Positions 44,201-56,768 of a stretch of 64,000 nucleotides of DNA are shown in pieces. The translations under genes and the position numbers were made by a program. This stretch comes from Ascochyta rabiei. Its lineage: Eukaryota > Ascomycota > Dothideomycetes > Pleosporales > Didymellaceae. Location of the stretch: assembly GCF_004011695.2 (NCBI RefSeq), contig NC_082413.1, positions 1,099,001 through 1,163,000 on the forward strand. Reading direction: 5' to 3'. Below the pieces are notes generated by a model, which saw only the letters and a program-made list of their open reading frames with translations, was not told the origin of the DNA and did not search any database. Position 1 is the stretch's first letter; every line of letters starts with the position of its first letter.

Positions 44201-45751
44201 ATAGGGGTAAGTAAGAATTTAGTAATTATCCTTCTAAGATAATTTTAAAGTTATAAGGGCAGTGTTCTAGAAGGGTTTTAGACTCTGTTTTACTAATCAT
44301 ATTAGTATATAGGGCATATTTCTCTAGTAATTACTCTCTTAGAAGGTAGGCGTTTTCTAGATTGTCTAGGTTAAGATAGTTATTAATAAGGCAGTTAATC
44401 TTATATAGACTAGTAGTAAATAACTTATTCTGTAGTTTTATTATAGAAAAGTAAAAGGCGTTTATAGAAATTATAAAATTATTTATAGTTTAGGTTAGAA
44501 GCAAGTTAGTAGTCTTTTAGGTTTAGGCTAATGCTAAGGTTTAAGATAATAGTAATTATAAATTTCCTCTAATCTAATAGATAGAATAGTTTAGGCTTTA
44601 GCTCTAATAATATTCCTCTATATTCTATAAGTAATCTTTACATTATATGTTCTGTAAGACGTAGGCCTAAAGTATAGAGTAGTTAAGAGTAATTAACAGT
44701 AGGGGGGTAGGGTTATATAACTAAGGATACTTTATTAGGTATATAAGCTAAGTCTATTCTGTATTAAGCTAGAGCTTAAAATATTCTAACTATTTGATAC
44801 TAACAATATACTCTTATAATCCTAGGTTAATAATTACAAAGAGGTAGTTACAGATCTTATACCTATTAATTATTAAACATAACTATATATACTAGTTTAC
44901 TAGGGTTATAATTTAGTCTTAGAATCTTTTAAAAGTAAACTTAAAGGATAGCTTTTAGATAGGAGTTCTAAGCGCTGAAGAGACTAAAGAAGTAATTTTA
45001 GAGTCTAGGAATAACAATCTTTAGGCACTAGTGTTAACTAAGGAGTTAGGTTATACGCCTAGCACTAAGTTTAATAGAATAGAAGGAATAAGAAAATAGG
45101 GTCTACTTAATAAATAAGATAAGAAGAGGTTAGATAGGTTATATTAATTTAGGCCTAGGTAAGGTTATCCTTCTAGGTAGAACTGTTTCCCTTAAGTATT
45201 AGGTCCTCTTTAAAGTCTTTTTTAGTATTAACGTAACCTTAGTATCTACTTAGATTTCTTAAATTTAAAGACTGGTGTATATTTTGTAAAATAACCTACC
45301 TTACTATAGTTATAATAGTTACCTAGAGTTAGTTCTCTTATAGGTGTGGCTTAGGAGGTAGTCCTAGGTAGGGGTAGAGTAGATGTTAAAGGCTTCTAAA
45401 TACTAGGGTTAGGTTAGGATAGAAGTAGATTATAAGAACAAGGCTAAATATTAACTATTTAGGGTTAGGTCTAAGTTAGGATAGTATTAGGTAGGGCATA
45501 GATAGGGTTTTGTTTTCTTTCTATATTATACGCTGTTAAGTGCTCTACTATAAGTTTAAATAAGTTATTCTACTATCTCTTAAATCCTAGATTAAGACTT
45601 TAGAGGGCTAGAGTACTCTTTTTCTATATATAGTAAAACTATTCTAACTTAGGTACTAATCTCTAGATAGCAGAACTTAGGAATTATACTTTAAAGGTTA
45701 GAAATCTATTATCCTTTCCTATTTATAGGCAGTTAAATATAGCCTAACTCT
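41230..45751 (-). pseudogene. Gypsy B2 pol and gag 3' end
   Basis: Minus-strand order: protease near 45000, RT with IIYLDNILIYSKDL (about 43728-43772), RNase H (about 42900-43400), and an integrase core reading INFQDFPKDKLGYNQIIVII, then NYLTKQAIIILCDKTIIV (about 42290-42410). That matches the fungal chromovirus form MDFxSFPKDKHGYDxIFVxIDR. The end reads SILQRTLQELY and PRPLKALTKQIKAQEEGQEI (about 41280-41400), like the WYPA...KL..FH...PxPPKRLxxWIxAWEEG tail of the same group. This differs from the H1 chromodomain end, so B and H are separate families. Confidence 0.78.
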
Positions 45752-45753
45752 TA

Positions 45754-47617
45754 ACGTACCCTACGGACGAGCCGGTTACCGGACGAGTTAGTTACTTTTG
45801 CTAAGCCCCTACTAAACTCCACCCCATTATAACCTAAAACAACCTGAATTACCACTATAAACTGCAGTACAGTCTGTAATATTATTTAGAAACTACTTCT
45901 ACCTCTTTCTTACACGTTTGCGCGTTATGTCTAGTCTTACTGCACCGTCTACAGCGCCTTTAGGAAGGCTTACCCACTTTAGCGCGCACCTGCTTCTTTG
46001 CCTTCTTACTATTACAACGCGCCCTAAACTCTTTTAGGGCTGTTAATCGCTAGCCCTCTTTAACTACTAGAGTACCTTCTTTCTTAACCTGCTTTCTTTT
46101 GTGTGACTTTTGTTGTAGAGCTACCTTATTAGCAGCTTAAAGCTTAGCAATCTCCTATTACGCTAACACTAGCTTGTGAGCAATTATAGCTGCCCCCTTT
46201 AAGACCTTCTTAAACGCTTTAACTATAGAGGTAGGCAAGCTATCTATATGCCTCTAAATCCTCGTCTTTACAAGCGTTGATTGCCACCCTAGTTTAAGGG
46301 TGTTGCTTAGGGTTTACGACTGCTAGAGCTCGTTATTAATGGGTAGTAGTGGTGATAGCGTGTGCAGCTTTATATTAAGGCTGCTTATAACCTGTTGTAG
46401 GTTAAACAGGACTAGCCTAGCGCCTTAGAACCCTTTCTAGATATTCCTAGAAGTAATTACAGCGTTGTAGGCGCGTATAAAGCATAGTAGGAACTCTATC
46501 TTTATAATATAGTTAATCTAGTTATATATAAGTATTTTAGCTTAGCGCCTATACGCCTTCTTTAAAGCAGCAAAACAAGCTATATTAAGAGGCTGTATTA
46601 GGTGTAATAAGTAGAAAGGCAAGTAAAAAGTAATTATCTTGCTATCCTTGCACTACTGCTGGAATTTAAGAGAGTTGTAGCTCTTATAACTATTAATAAT
46701 AAGTAAACAGTAGGTGCTAACAGTACGCTCCTTTGTATGCCTATTAAAGTAGCTTATCTAGTCTAGACTAAGCTTATTAGTAGTCTAGCCGTTATTAGAG
46801 ACTCTAATAACCTAGTCTTAAGGCAGATCCTCTTCTTTGTACTAGGCAGAGAGGTAGTAGTAGGCCTTAAAGATAAGGGAGGCAGAAATAGCCTATTCTT
46901 TAGCATTAATGCCTACTATAGCCGTAGCCTACTTCTAGTTGCCTAGCTAGACTGCCTTTAGCCGACCTTGTCGTTCTAAAGATGTAATAACTACTTCTAG
47001 GGAGATCTAGCCTATTATAAAGCCTGTCTTGTTAAAGTTTTATATATCTTTATCCTAGATACTATACTTAGCTTTAGTGTTAGCTACTAGGCTAAACTAG
47101 CTCTGTAGAACCTTAGGATCCTTACAGAGGGCTCTCTTATAGTTGTACTTGCGATTAAACTTAACTATAAGCTCTAGGTGCTGCTTAACAAACGTACTAG
47201 GCTAGTTTGCGCTAACAGGACCTAGATTACGCTTAGCACGCAAAGAATTAGCTATAGTAGCTACATCTAAGAGCTAAGGGGAAAACCCTTACGCGTCTAG
47301 CTTAAGAACATGTTTAATAATCACCTTCTCCTTATTATTGTCCAGCTTCTATAAGTTAGCTATAGAATTAGTGCGTAAAAGTTGTCCTACGTGTTAGTTG
47401 CTTAGTGTTGTTTAAGAGACTCTGTAGATAGCTGCAGCGCGTTGCTAAGAGAGTGTTGCGTCTTGTTTAAGAGCCTAAAGCGCAAGCTATATCTAAGCTT
47501 CTTTTAACGCGTCTAAATGGTGTTGTTAAGAAGGTATTAGTATGTAAAGGGTAGTTTGGTAGAGGCTTAGTAAAAGTTACTAACTTGTCCGGTAACCGGC
47601 TCGTCCGTAGGGTACGT
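45754..47617 (-). mobile_element. Pogo-like DNA transposon, copy 1 (1,864 bp)
   Basis: Terminal inverted repeats of roughly 70 bp start ACGTACCCTACGGACGAGCC and contain the palindrome CCGGTTACCGG. TA duplications flank both ends (45752-45753, 47618-47619), and the uninterrupted site is seen in B3. The transposase is on minus: a CENP-B/HTH-like N-terminus (about 47330-47500), NFNKTGFIIGQISLEV (about 47010-47040; usual NxDExGF), VSNNGQTTNKLSLD (about 46760-46800), LLIINSYKSYNSLKFQQ (usual LIIDGHxSHxxxxF), LIQPLNIACFAALKKAY, and a C-terminal CCHC zinc knuckle RCRRCSKTRHNARTC (45911-45957). Catalytic Asp residues appear as Asn through G to A. It is only lightly mutated. Confidence 0.88.
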
Positions 47618-48478
47618 TAGCTTTCTTATTTCTAGAATTAAAATAAGAGTAGAGAAGTATAATTATTTTCTTAGTTTTCTAAAAACAATCTAAGTTATAA
47701 GATAAATTTTAGAGCTTAAGGTATTTCTTAGTAAGCCTAGAAGTATATCCCTATACTAGAGCTATATAGGCTCTCTCTATAAGATAGTAATTTAAATTAA
47801 TATTAAGTTAGTTATAAACTAAGGCTTACTACTGTTAAAAGGTAGGTTCTTTACTATTACTTAATTTATTAATAGTTAGAGTTTGTTTACTAAGCCTAGG
47901 GGTATAAACAGGGCTTAGAGAACTAAATCTCTAAGTTATTTAGGGGGACTTAGTAGTAGGCACAGGATTATCTTTGTGTAGAGAGGTTTATACTTAAAGC
48001 CTAGCTATTTTAGACTATAGTTAGTCTATCTCTATAGGCAGATTGTCCTAATCTAAGTCCTTATCTAATTTACTTTTAGTAAGTAGTTTATTAGCTAATC
48101 CTTTAGGAGGCATAGTTGCCTAAATCCTAGTAGATCTTCTAATAGGTTCCTTTAAACTACGGTTAGTAGTGCCTAACATTAGTAGTAATCTAATTTAGGT
48201 AGGTTCTTAATAATTTCTAAGTGTTTATCTTAGTGCAATCTAACGCAGCTCTTTTCAAAGGTAGTCCTAGAGTAGTAAGTAGTAGCAAATTCTAAACCTA
48301 AAGGCTTTAGTTGCTAGAAGGTCTCTAGAATCCTAACTATTGTATTAAATAATAATTAGGACCTATTCTTAGTTTATAACTGTAAGGGATCTAAATTTAA
48401 AGGTACTTAAAGTAACTAAATAATTTTTATGATATTATTTAGAGGCTGTTACTAGCTAGGATAAGGTTTTAAGTATAA
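47618..48478 (-). pseudogene. Gypsy B2 gag, 5' part
   Basis: Reverse-complement match to B3 60751-61610, for example the block around LRTYLNQITTNIRHYQPQFK (B3 about 61020-61080, here about 48140-48200). No zinc knuckle is visible in this part. It stops at the pogo insertion. Confidence 0.7.
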
Positions 48479-48773
48479 TATAATGACATAGAATAAGAGA
48501 AGTCTCTAAAAGAGGTAGGTATCTGCTATAAGGTTTATAGAAGTACTAGGATAGTTTATATAGAGAATTATTCTATTCCTATAGGTCTTATACAAAAGAA
48601 TATTTAAAATCTAGCTTTCTATGCCTATTACCTTATGCCTTTTATACCTTATAAGAGTTAGAAAGAGTTAGAGTGCTAGCCTAGGGTGTAGGGTAGACAC
48701 GGATATATCGGCACCGAGTTATTAATAAGTTAGAGAGGAATTAGATAAGGCTTTAGCTAACTAGTGCGTTACA
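48479..48773 (-). repeat. 5' LTR of Gypsy B2
   Basis: 295 bp, aligning with 25761-26056 (same orientation) and 60456-60750 (opposite). The CACGGATATATCGGCACCGAG block keeps CpG and some CpA. Confidence 0.88.
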
Positions 48774-49117
48774 CTATCCTACACTAAGCTTCTTATTATA
48801 GTAGGTTATATATCTATCCTTAGAGTATACTATCTATATAAGGTTTCTATGTTTTAGGTTTTAGTAGTCTAGAATATACTGTAGTTATAGGCTAATTAGT
48901 AGTAGCTCTTCTTTCTACTTCTGTAAACGTTCTAGGCTAAGCTATATTTATTACTTACACTAAAGCTAATCTTTAGCTTCTTTAAGGTAATTAGCAAACT
49001 TTTCGCTATTTTTAATTTCTTTTCTAAACTGCTAAACAAGTTCTTAGAATTCTAGTATAAATTCTCTAGTTAGGGGTCCTACTATAGGGCTAACAAGTTC
49101 TTAACTATTAAATTAGA
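48774..49117 (-). pseudogene. Fragment of Gypsy H2 between B2 and Copia F
   Basis: The minus strand gives coiled-coil-like sequence, NLYQNSKNLFSSLEKKLKIA and LLITLKKLKISF, in the same orientation as H2 gag. It is probably the continuation of H2 beyond Copia F; the assignment is by position only. Confidence 0.35.
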
Positions 49118-49273
49118 TAGTAATAGTAATAAGTTAATAATAATGTATTAATGTTCTGTTCTTATTCTATGTAAGGGTGATTTTCGTCTTATCTAGGTTC
49201 TCGTAGGAGCCTCTACACGGTTTCTTAGCAGGTATATTACCTAACCTATTTCTCTAATACCTTTTATTTAATA
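49118..49273 (-). repeat. 3' LTR of Copia F
   Basis: 156 bp, with GTAAGGGTGATTTTCGTC and CTCTACACGGTTTCTTAGC retained, matching 54205-54360. Confidence 0.8.
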
Positions 49274-49289
49274 TACCCCCTTAGCTTAG

Positions 49290-52200
49290 ACTCCTATTAT
49301 AAGCTATGTTAACTAGTTTATTAACTCTTTAACATAAGGTACTCTAGTTACTCTTACATCTTCTTAAGTAGGATATCCCTTTATGTACCCTTCTAGCCCT
49401 TAACAAGTCCTAACTAATTAAGAAAGCTAGCCTATTTGCTATTTAGCAACAACTTTGTAAATCTATCTGTAATAATGTTATTAGATAGGATATATTCTAC
49501 TTTAATAATTTTATAGTTAAGTTCTTATTATAATAGTAGTTATATATATTAATATACTAAACTTTAGTTTATAGCTTAGTAATATCTATAGTAACTAGAC
49601 GTATTGTCTGCATATTATTGCATTTAATTAATATTATTAGATTACTTAGGGTTACCTAAAGCTCTTTTAATAGTTAAGAGGTAAATATTACTTCCTTAGC
49701 TACTTAAGACAGTGCTAGGAGCTTAGCCTTAGTAGTTAACGTTATAACAGTATCTTGTTTATTTACTCTCTAGGTAATAAGTCCTCTAAATGGCTTAATA
49801 GCGTATTTTTAGGAACTCTTCTAGTCTACAGTGTTATTAGCGAATAATACGTTGCTTGTAACTTTAAGTCTTTTACCCTATCTAAAGTTAAGTAATAGAT
49901 TCCTTATCTTCTGTAGGTACAGAAGCACTTAGTTAGCAGTATCTTAGTGTTTATTACTTAGGTAAACTAGAAAGTATATAGGTTGCAACGTAGTAAATAC
50001 TATATTAGGTTGTAAAGTTACTGCTGTAAACAACAGGGATCTAATCTTTTACTAATATTAATTAATCTCTAGTAGTTTAGCTGGACTATCCCTAGGCTTA
50101 AGTTTAATTCTAGATATTAGTGTATTATGCCTTACGTTCTGTCTAGTTACTAATTAACTAATCTTGTTAACGTATACAGCTTATAACAATTAAATTATCT
50201 ATTACTATCTATTACGTTAGACTTCTACACTAAGGAACTATTAAAGATTATCTCCTTAAGTGTATAGGTATTGCTCCTTTATCTATTTAAGAGTATTATC
50301 TACCTCTTATATATGCTTTAGGTAGTACGCAATTATAATATTATCTATATAGAAGAAGATAATTATTCTATTCTTAATTATACAGTATAGCTCTTATAGT
50401 ACTTATTTAAATCTAATTCTAGCTAGTGTTAAAGTAAATTCCTTCTACTATAGTAAAGGAGAGATACAGAGTCTATATAAGGCTTTCTGTACCTTTAGTA
50501 AGGTACCTATCTTCTAGTATCCTCTTAGTATTCTTATGTATATTTTGTAGTTAATAGCTATATAGACAAACGCAGTTATAACATCCTATTATTTTAGTTT
50601 AAGATTGTATTTTGTAGTAATTACTATTAGTGTTCTAAGTAATTAGCCTGTAAGTGTTGCTGTATACGTGTCTTATAACGTAATATTATATTATTAGTCC
50701 CCTCTAACTATAAGCCTTACTTTATACTTATTAAGGTAGTAGTATTTATTAAACTTGTATATATAGACCTACATATAGTTAAGTATTTATTATCTAGACT
50801 CCTAAACTAGAGCTGCTAGAACTTTAGTCTATAACTCTATTTGTTTATAGCTTTATAGGTGTTTATTTTCTACTTATTTAAACATCTTATAGAGAGGGTG
50901 CTCCTCTAGCTTTAAGTATGCTGTAGGTAATAGCAGGGGTTTATTCTAATACAGCTTAATTCCCTTTGCTATAATCCTCTTTAATTAAGCTTTGTTAAAA
51001 GGTTTTCCTTTATGTTAACTAAGGTGTCCTGCCTTAGTGCCTACTATAAATGCAGCTACCCACAGCTTTGTTATAGACGTTCCTTAGTCTTATTTAAGTT
51101 AGTCTGTTGTCTTATTATAGCTTATCTATTTAGTTAGGGATACTGCTAGCAGAGGAGTTAGTAGAGGTATTAGGTATACCTCTACAATCTTCCTACCTTA
51201 GTAATATTAGGGTTGTTTAGCACGCAGAGTGTTCTCCTGCGTTATCTTATTCTTATATAATATTTTAGTTTTAGATATATAGCTCTATATAGCTGAGAGT
51301 TTAACTATACTAATCTAAGTTATAATTTCCTCTAATATATTATATATAAGGTTATCTATAAGATTCTCTATTTTACTGTTAAATATTATTTCTTTATTAA
51401 ACACCACATTACAGGTACTAATAACTTTAGCTATTAATAGGACCTAGATTTAGTATATGTTAGTGGACTAGTATCCTACTAAGTATCTAATCTATACCTT
51501 TAGGTCTAGTCTTTATAGCCTTAATTTTCTTTAATAAGTATTATTAGTTATAGTAAATACTTTGCATCTGTATGCTCTTAAGTAAGCCTAGTTTCGTTTT
51601 TACGGTCTAGTAACTATGCTATTTATAGCAGCTATGCGCGTAAAGAATATTTTATATAGTAATCTCTACTTATTTAGATAATTTAGTGTCTAATTGTATA
51701 GGTATACTGCTACTCTAGTAATTTCTAGCTAGAGTTCCTATAGTAGATTTGCGTCTAGTTAAATTATATATACCTTCTTCTTTAATATACCCCCTAAGCG
51801 TTTAGCTTCTCTATTTTAAGCTTATATGTCTAGAGCAGAAGGCGTAAGTCTTATTAAAAGGGACGTGCACTATCTCTTAACCTCTTATTTTACTATAACA
51901 ATCTTGTTATCTGTCTTAATTACCTTAACTGTAATATTAAACTGTTTCTTTAAGAATTAGACAAAGATTCTAAGTAGACAGATAATAGATCTTACAGGCC
52001 TGTTGTCCCTAACATAGAAGTCCTACACGTACTAAGAGTGTTAGCAGGTAATAAGTATTTAACTCTTTTCCTTATAAAAGCTTTCTGCTTTATATTTATA
52101 GAAGTCTATAGCTATCTATTTATCTAGGCCTTTATTATTTAATTATAGAGTTCTTTATATTTAATACTTTAATTTTTATTATCTATATACGTTACATTAC

Positions 52201-54190
52201 ACTATTATAATACCTTTAATCTTTACGCCCTTAGTTTAATACATAAGGTGCTTAATTGTAGATAGTCTTAGATGTCTAAGCCTCTTATGCTACATTATAG
52301 CTATTACTCTCTATAGTAATCTTCTATTATAATCTATACGCACATAAAGTGCTACTATAGCTATATTTAGTTGTTTAATAACCTATAATCTAAAGCTTTC
52401 TATTAGAATATCTATAGTGTTGCTGTTTCTTTAATATAGCATTATTAGATCTTCTTAGTTTTTTACTATATTCCTTATCTTTAGAGTAGCCTAAATAATA
52501 CTAGGTTATAGAGGAAATCTAGGTACTACGCAACATTATCTAAGTATAGTACTTATTTGCCTTAAAATCCCTCTACTAATATATAACAGTACTATATCCT
52601 AATATCTAGACCTTAGAGTTTCTAGCCTAGATGTGATCTCCTATTACTAGCTAGCGTATATCTCTAAGTCTTAAGAGGTTATTACAGATATGCGTAGTTA
52701 AGCTAGAATCTAGGAGAAATACCTCCTTTAATAATTATCCTTAATTACTTATACTACATACTGCTTTTATACTACCTTTATTAACCTAAGTAATTTCTTA
52801 GCTATCTAGTTACTTAATAATCTTGTCTAGTGTTAAAGACGTCTTAATGTGTAAAGTAATTAATTAAGAGTTTATTATTACTAGGCAGGGTTGCTTTAAA
52901 CTAGTATTTAGTTTATTTACTGTTCTTTATAAGTCTAGCTTATGTTAAAGTTTATACTATACTAACTTTATAATATTTTAATTTAGTTTAAACTATTTAG
53001 AGGTTTCTAAATTATTATTAATATAGTAATAGTTACTAATATTATAGCACTATTTATAAGCTAGACATATATCTATAGCTTCTACTACATTCCTTCTTTA
53101 GAATTGCTTAGATCTATTACTAGACGCATTTATTTTGCGCTTTAATTACCTTTAGTTTAAGGCTGTAGATAGCGCTGTAATCTACACACTTAAGGCGTCC
53201 TTCTGTGTGTTTAAGTTAAATTAACTACTTACTATAAAGGCTCTACTATCTGTTATAAAGGTACTTTTTATTCTACCTTATATTAGATAGGCTAGGCTTA
53301 TATACTTATAGAAGAGTTTTATCATCTATCTTCTTTCTATATTACTTTAGTTGCTTCCTATACTAGTAAATATTGCTATCTATACTAGAGTAATTATTAA
53401 GACTACTTTTAGGAAGTTATCTATAACTAGCTTACTCTATATTATATCCCCTATTTGAAGAGCTTCTACGTAAGTTAAAGCTTAGTTGTATTTACTAAGC
53501 TATAGTTCCTAATCTTACAGAACTCTTATAGGCTTTAGTACTTTATAGTACCTTTCTTATACCCTTCTAATCTTATTTTTAAGATCTACTCCTACTACTA
53601 CCTAGACATTTATAATCTAGGTCTGTAGAGTGCTATGTTTATTAAAGCAGCTTACTTATAGATAAGGGCTAACTATAGCATTTAAGTGTTTTATTATTAT
53701 AGCTATATATTTATTTTTATCTTAGTAGTTTTACTTATATATTTTATATAAGTTAAAAAATTTTTAAATTCTTACACGTTGCTGTTATATACTTCCTTTC
53801 CTTCTACTAAGAGTTCTAAGAATTATATTAGGGTATTAGTTGTTGCTATAAAGGTATTAATAGGGTTAATTAATTCTTATGTAGTTGTGCGTGTATTACC
53901 CCTTATAGTTTATATTAAGGAGAATACCTAAGTACTTCTTAGAGCAGAGGCTAGTTTATATTCTAAAATAAGTAGAGGTTGTAGTTTAATAGGCTTTACG
54001 CGTAGTTAAGTGTTGCCTTCTAGGTCTATAATGTTCTAGGTTTCTAGAGCTTTGCATTGCATCTTAAGTTAGTAATACTAGAGGATCTATTTACTTAAGT
54101 TAGTAAGAATAACTATTACGTCCCTCTAGCTTTAGCTAGTTGCTATTTTGCTTATTATTAGCCCTTATTATAGCAGCAGTAAGACTCTTA
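49290..54190 (-). pseudogene. gag-pol of Copia F
   Basis: Minus-strand order is gag (about 54190-53000), integrase (about 52700-51700), RT (about 51000-50000) and RNase H (about 50000-49300). The integrase block just before the linker includes IDFYKYKAESFYKEKS and FNITVKVIKTDNKIVIVK. RT is identified by YIDNIIIAY, with the second Asp changed to Asn. The plus strand shows no alternative domains. All frames are broken by TAG/TAA. Confidence 0.72.
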
Positions 54191-54204
54191 ATTATTAGAT
54201 TTAA

Positions 54205-54360
54205 TAGTAATAGTATTAAGTTAATAATAATGTATTAATATTCTGTTCTTATTCTATATAAGGGTGATATTTATCTTATCTAGGTTCTAGTAGAGGCCTC
54301 TACACACTTTCTTAGCAGGTATATTACCTAACCTGTTTCTCTAATACCTTTTATTTAACA
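54205..54360 (-). repeat. 5' LTR of Copia F
   Basis: 156 bp, matching 49118-49273. It is the more heavily mutated of the pair (CACACTTTCTTAGC here, CACGGTTTCTTAGC there). Confidence 0.8.
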
Positions 54361-54893
54361 TTAACACATTTAGTAATAGGCTTCTTTATTATTATACTTC
54401 TAATACTATCTATTTATACATTCTTGTTTACGCGTTAGTAGAGCGCTAATCTAGCTAAAGTCTTATCCTAAGGTGTCTAGTAGGTTATCTAACTTTTACT
54501 AGTAGTTGTCTATCTCTTTATAGGCTATAATGTTATTAAGTATATTATCGTTCTATACGCTTTTAGGCTTTAGCTCTATAACTATTAATTCTCTACTATT
54601 AGGGGTAAAGTAACGCGTTCCTTATTTGTAGAAGGTCCTATTATACTTCTTACCTACTTTAACTCTACTCTTAGTTCTTTTGTATTCTACTGCGTAGTAT
54701 TATCAGTTATTATTAGAGTAGTACTTCCTTTCTTTGCCTGTCTAGGCGTTCTAGTAAGGTGTTACTACACAAATTAGAGGTACAATACAGTTATTATTAT
54801 TCTCTAGACTAGACTCTAGGTCTTCTAGCAGTTGTCCTATGTTATTAATAAGAATTTCCTATTTACTAGCGTCTGTGTTATTGTAATTACAGG
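54361..54893 (-). pseudogene. Gypsy H2, region after the gag zinc knuckle
   Basis: Minus-strand frame with few stops: EILINNIGQLLEDLESSLEN, KYYSNNN, a stop, QYYAVEYKRTKSRVKVGKK, then KLDNLLDTLGQDFSQISALL. It joins 56769 when the pogo copy is excised. No protease motif is seen, so H2 diverges from a standard layout here. Confidence 0.5.
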
Positions 54894-54895
54894 TA

Positions 54896-56766
54896 ACGTA
54901 CCCTACAGACAAAAGAATTAACAGGTAAGAGAATTACTTTTACTAAGCCTCTACTAAACCACCCTTTACATAACAATGCCTTCTTAACAACACTATTTAG
55001 ACGTGTTAAAAGAAGCTTAGATATAGCTTACGCTCTAGGCTCTTAAATAAGATATAACTGTCTCTTAGTAACGGCGTAACGCGCTGCAGCTATCTATAGA
55101 GTTTCTTAAGCTATACTAAGTAAGTAATATATAAGATAACCTCTATACGCTAATTCTATAGCTAACTTATAAATACTAGATAATAATAAGAAGAAGGTAA
55201 TTGTTAAACATATCCTCAAGCTAAACGCGTAAGGATTTTCCCCTTAGCTCTTAGATATAGCTACTATAGCTAATTCTTTGCACGCTAAGTATAATCTAGG
55301 CCCTATTAGTACAAACTAGCCTAGTATGTTTATTAAGCAACACCTAGAGCTTAAAGTTAAGTTTAATTATAAGTATAACTATAAGAGAGCTCTCTATAAA
55401 GATTCTAATATTCTATAGAGCTAATTTAGCCTAGTAGTAAACATTAAAGCTAAGTATAGTATCTAGAATAAAGACATATACAACTTTAACAAGACAGGCT
55501 TTATAATAGGCTAAATCTCTCTTAAAGTAGTTGTTATAGCTTTAGAATAATAAGGTTAGCTAAAGGTAGTCTAGCTAGGTAACTATAAGTAGGCTACAGC
55601 TATAGTAGGCATTAATACTAAAGAATAGGCTATTCTAGCCTTTCTTATCTTTAAGGCCTACTACTACCTCTCTGCCTAGTACAAAGAAGAGGATCTGCCT
55701 TAAGACTAGGTTATTAGAGTCTCTAATAACGACTAGACTACTAATAAGCTTAGTCTAGACTATATAAGCTACTTTAACAGGCATACAAAGGAGCGTACTA
55801 TTAGCACCTACTATTTACTTATTATTAGTAGTTATAAGAGCTATAACTCTTTTAAATTCTAGTAGTACTATAAGGATAATAAGATTATTACTCTCTATTT
55901 ACCTCTTTACTTATTATACCTTATACAGCCTCTTAATAAAGCTTATTTTAGAACTTTAAAGAAGGCGTATAGGTACTAAGCTAAAATACTTATTTATAAG
56001 TAGATTAACTATATTATAAAGATAGAGTTTCTACTATACTTTATACGCGCCTATAACGCTATAATTACTTCTAGTAATATTTAGGGGGGGTTCTAAGGTG
56101 CTAGACTAGTCCTGTTTAACCTATAATAGGTTATAAGCAGCCTTAATATTAAGCTGCGTACGCTATTACTACTACTACCTATTAATAACAAGCTCTAGCA
56201 GTTGCAAACCCTAAGCAACACTCTAAACCTAGGTTGTAATTAATACTTATAAAGATAAGGACCTAGAGGTATATAGATAGCTTACCTACCTCTATAGGTA
56301 AAGCGTTTAAAAAGGTCTTAAAGGAGGTAGCTATAATTGCGTAAAAGCTAGTATTAGTATAATAGGAGATTGCTAAGCTTTAAGCTGCTAATAAGGTAGC
56401 TATGTAATAAAAACTACACAAAGGAAAGTAGGTTAAGAAAGATAGTACTCTAATAGTTAAAGAGGGCTAGCAATTAAGAGCTCTAAAAGAGTTTAGGGCG
56501 TGTAGTAATAGTAAGAAGGCAAAGAAGTAGGTGCGCGCTAATAGGGCTAAGCTAACTTAAAGGCGCTGTAGATAGTATAGTAAGACTAGATATAACACGT
56601 ATATATATAAGAATAATATAGAAGTAGTCTCTAAGTAATATTACAGCTTATCTTACCTTATACAGAGCTAGTTTATAGTGTTTTAGGCTATAATAGAATA
56701 GGTTTTAGCAGGGGCTTAGTAAAAGTAATTCTCTTACCTATTAATTCTTTTGTCTGTAGGGTACGT
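54896..56766 (+). mobile_element. Pogo-like DNA transposon, copy 2 (1,871 bp)
   Basis: The same family as 45754-47617, in the opposite orientation, with ends ACGTACCCTACAG and TA duplications (54894-54895, 56767-56768). The transposase on plus keeps VSNNDQTTNKLSLD (about 55725-55765), LLIISSYKSYNSFKFQQYYK (about 55815-55875), LIQPLNKAYFRTLKKAY (about 55915-55970) and NIQGGFQGARLVLFNLQQVI (about 56075-56135). It is more RIP-mutated than copy 1: the C-terminal zinc knuckle has lost residues and the TIR palindrome is destroyed (AGAATTAACAGG replaces GAGCCGGTTACCGG). It is inserted in H2 just downstream of the zinc knuckle. Confidence 0.87.
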
Positions 56767-56768
56767 TA

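Larger units (their letters stand above)
41166..48773 (-). mobile_element. Gypsy B2, nearly complete element lacking its 3' LTR
   Basis: The 5' LTR is at 48479-48773, and the internal start (TTATACTTAAAACCTTATCC on minus) matches the start of B3 at 60751. Gag, protease, RT, RNase H, integrase and a C-terminal tail follow leftwards to about 41230. No B-family LTR is found at the left end, so the 3' LTR is lost. A pogo-like transposon (45754-47617) splits gag; the empty site is visible in B3 near 61608. Heavily RIP-mutated. Confidence 0.85.
49118..54360 (-). mobile_element. Copia F (about 5.2 kb)
   Basis: Two matching 156-bp LTRs (49118-49273 and 54205-54360) share TTAATAATAATGTATTAAT and end in TTTATTTAATA/CA. 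On minus, a purine tract (AAGGGGGTA, about 49274-49284) precedes the 49118 LTR, making that the 3' LTR. Integrase carries IKTDNKIVIVK and PSALDIQAQNREAKRLGG (about 51785-51930; usual PSAPxTxxQNGxAERxgg). RT carries IIFFYIDNIIIAYYLK (about 50330-50370; YVDDIii). Flanks do not give a clean TSD. It splits Gypsy H2. Confidence 0.8.
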
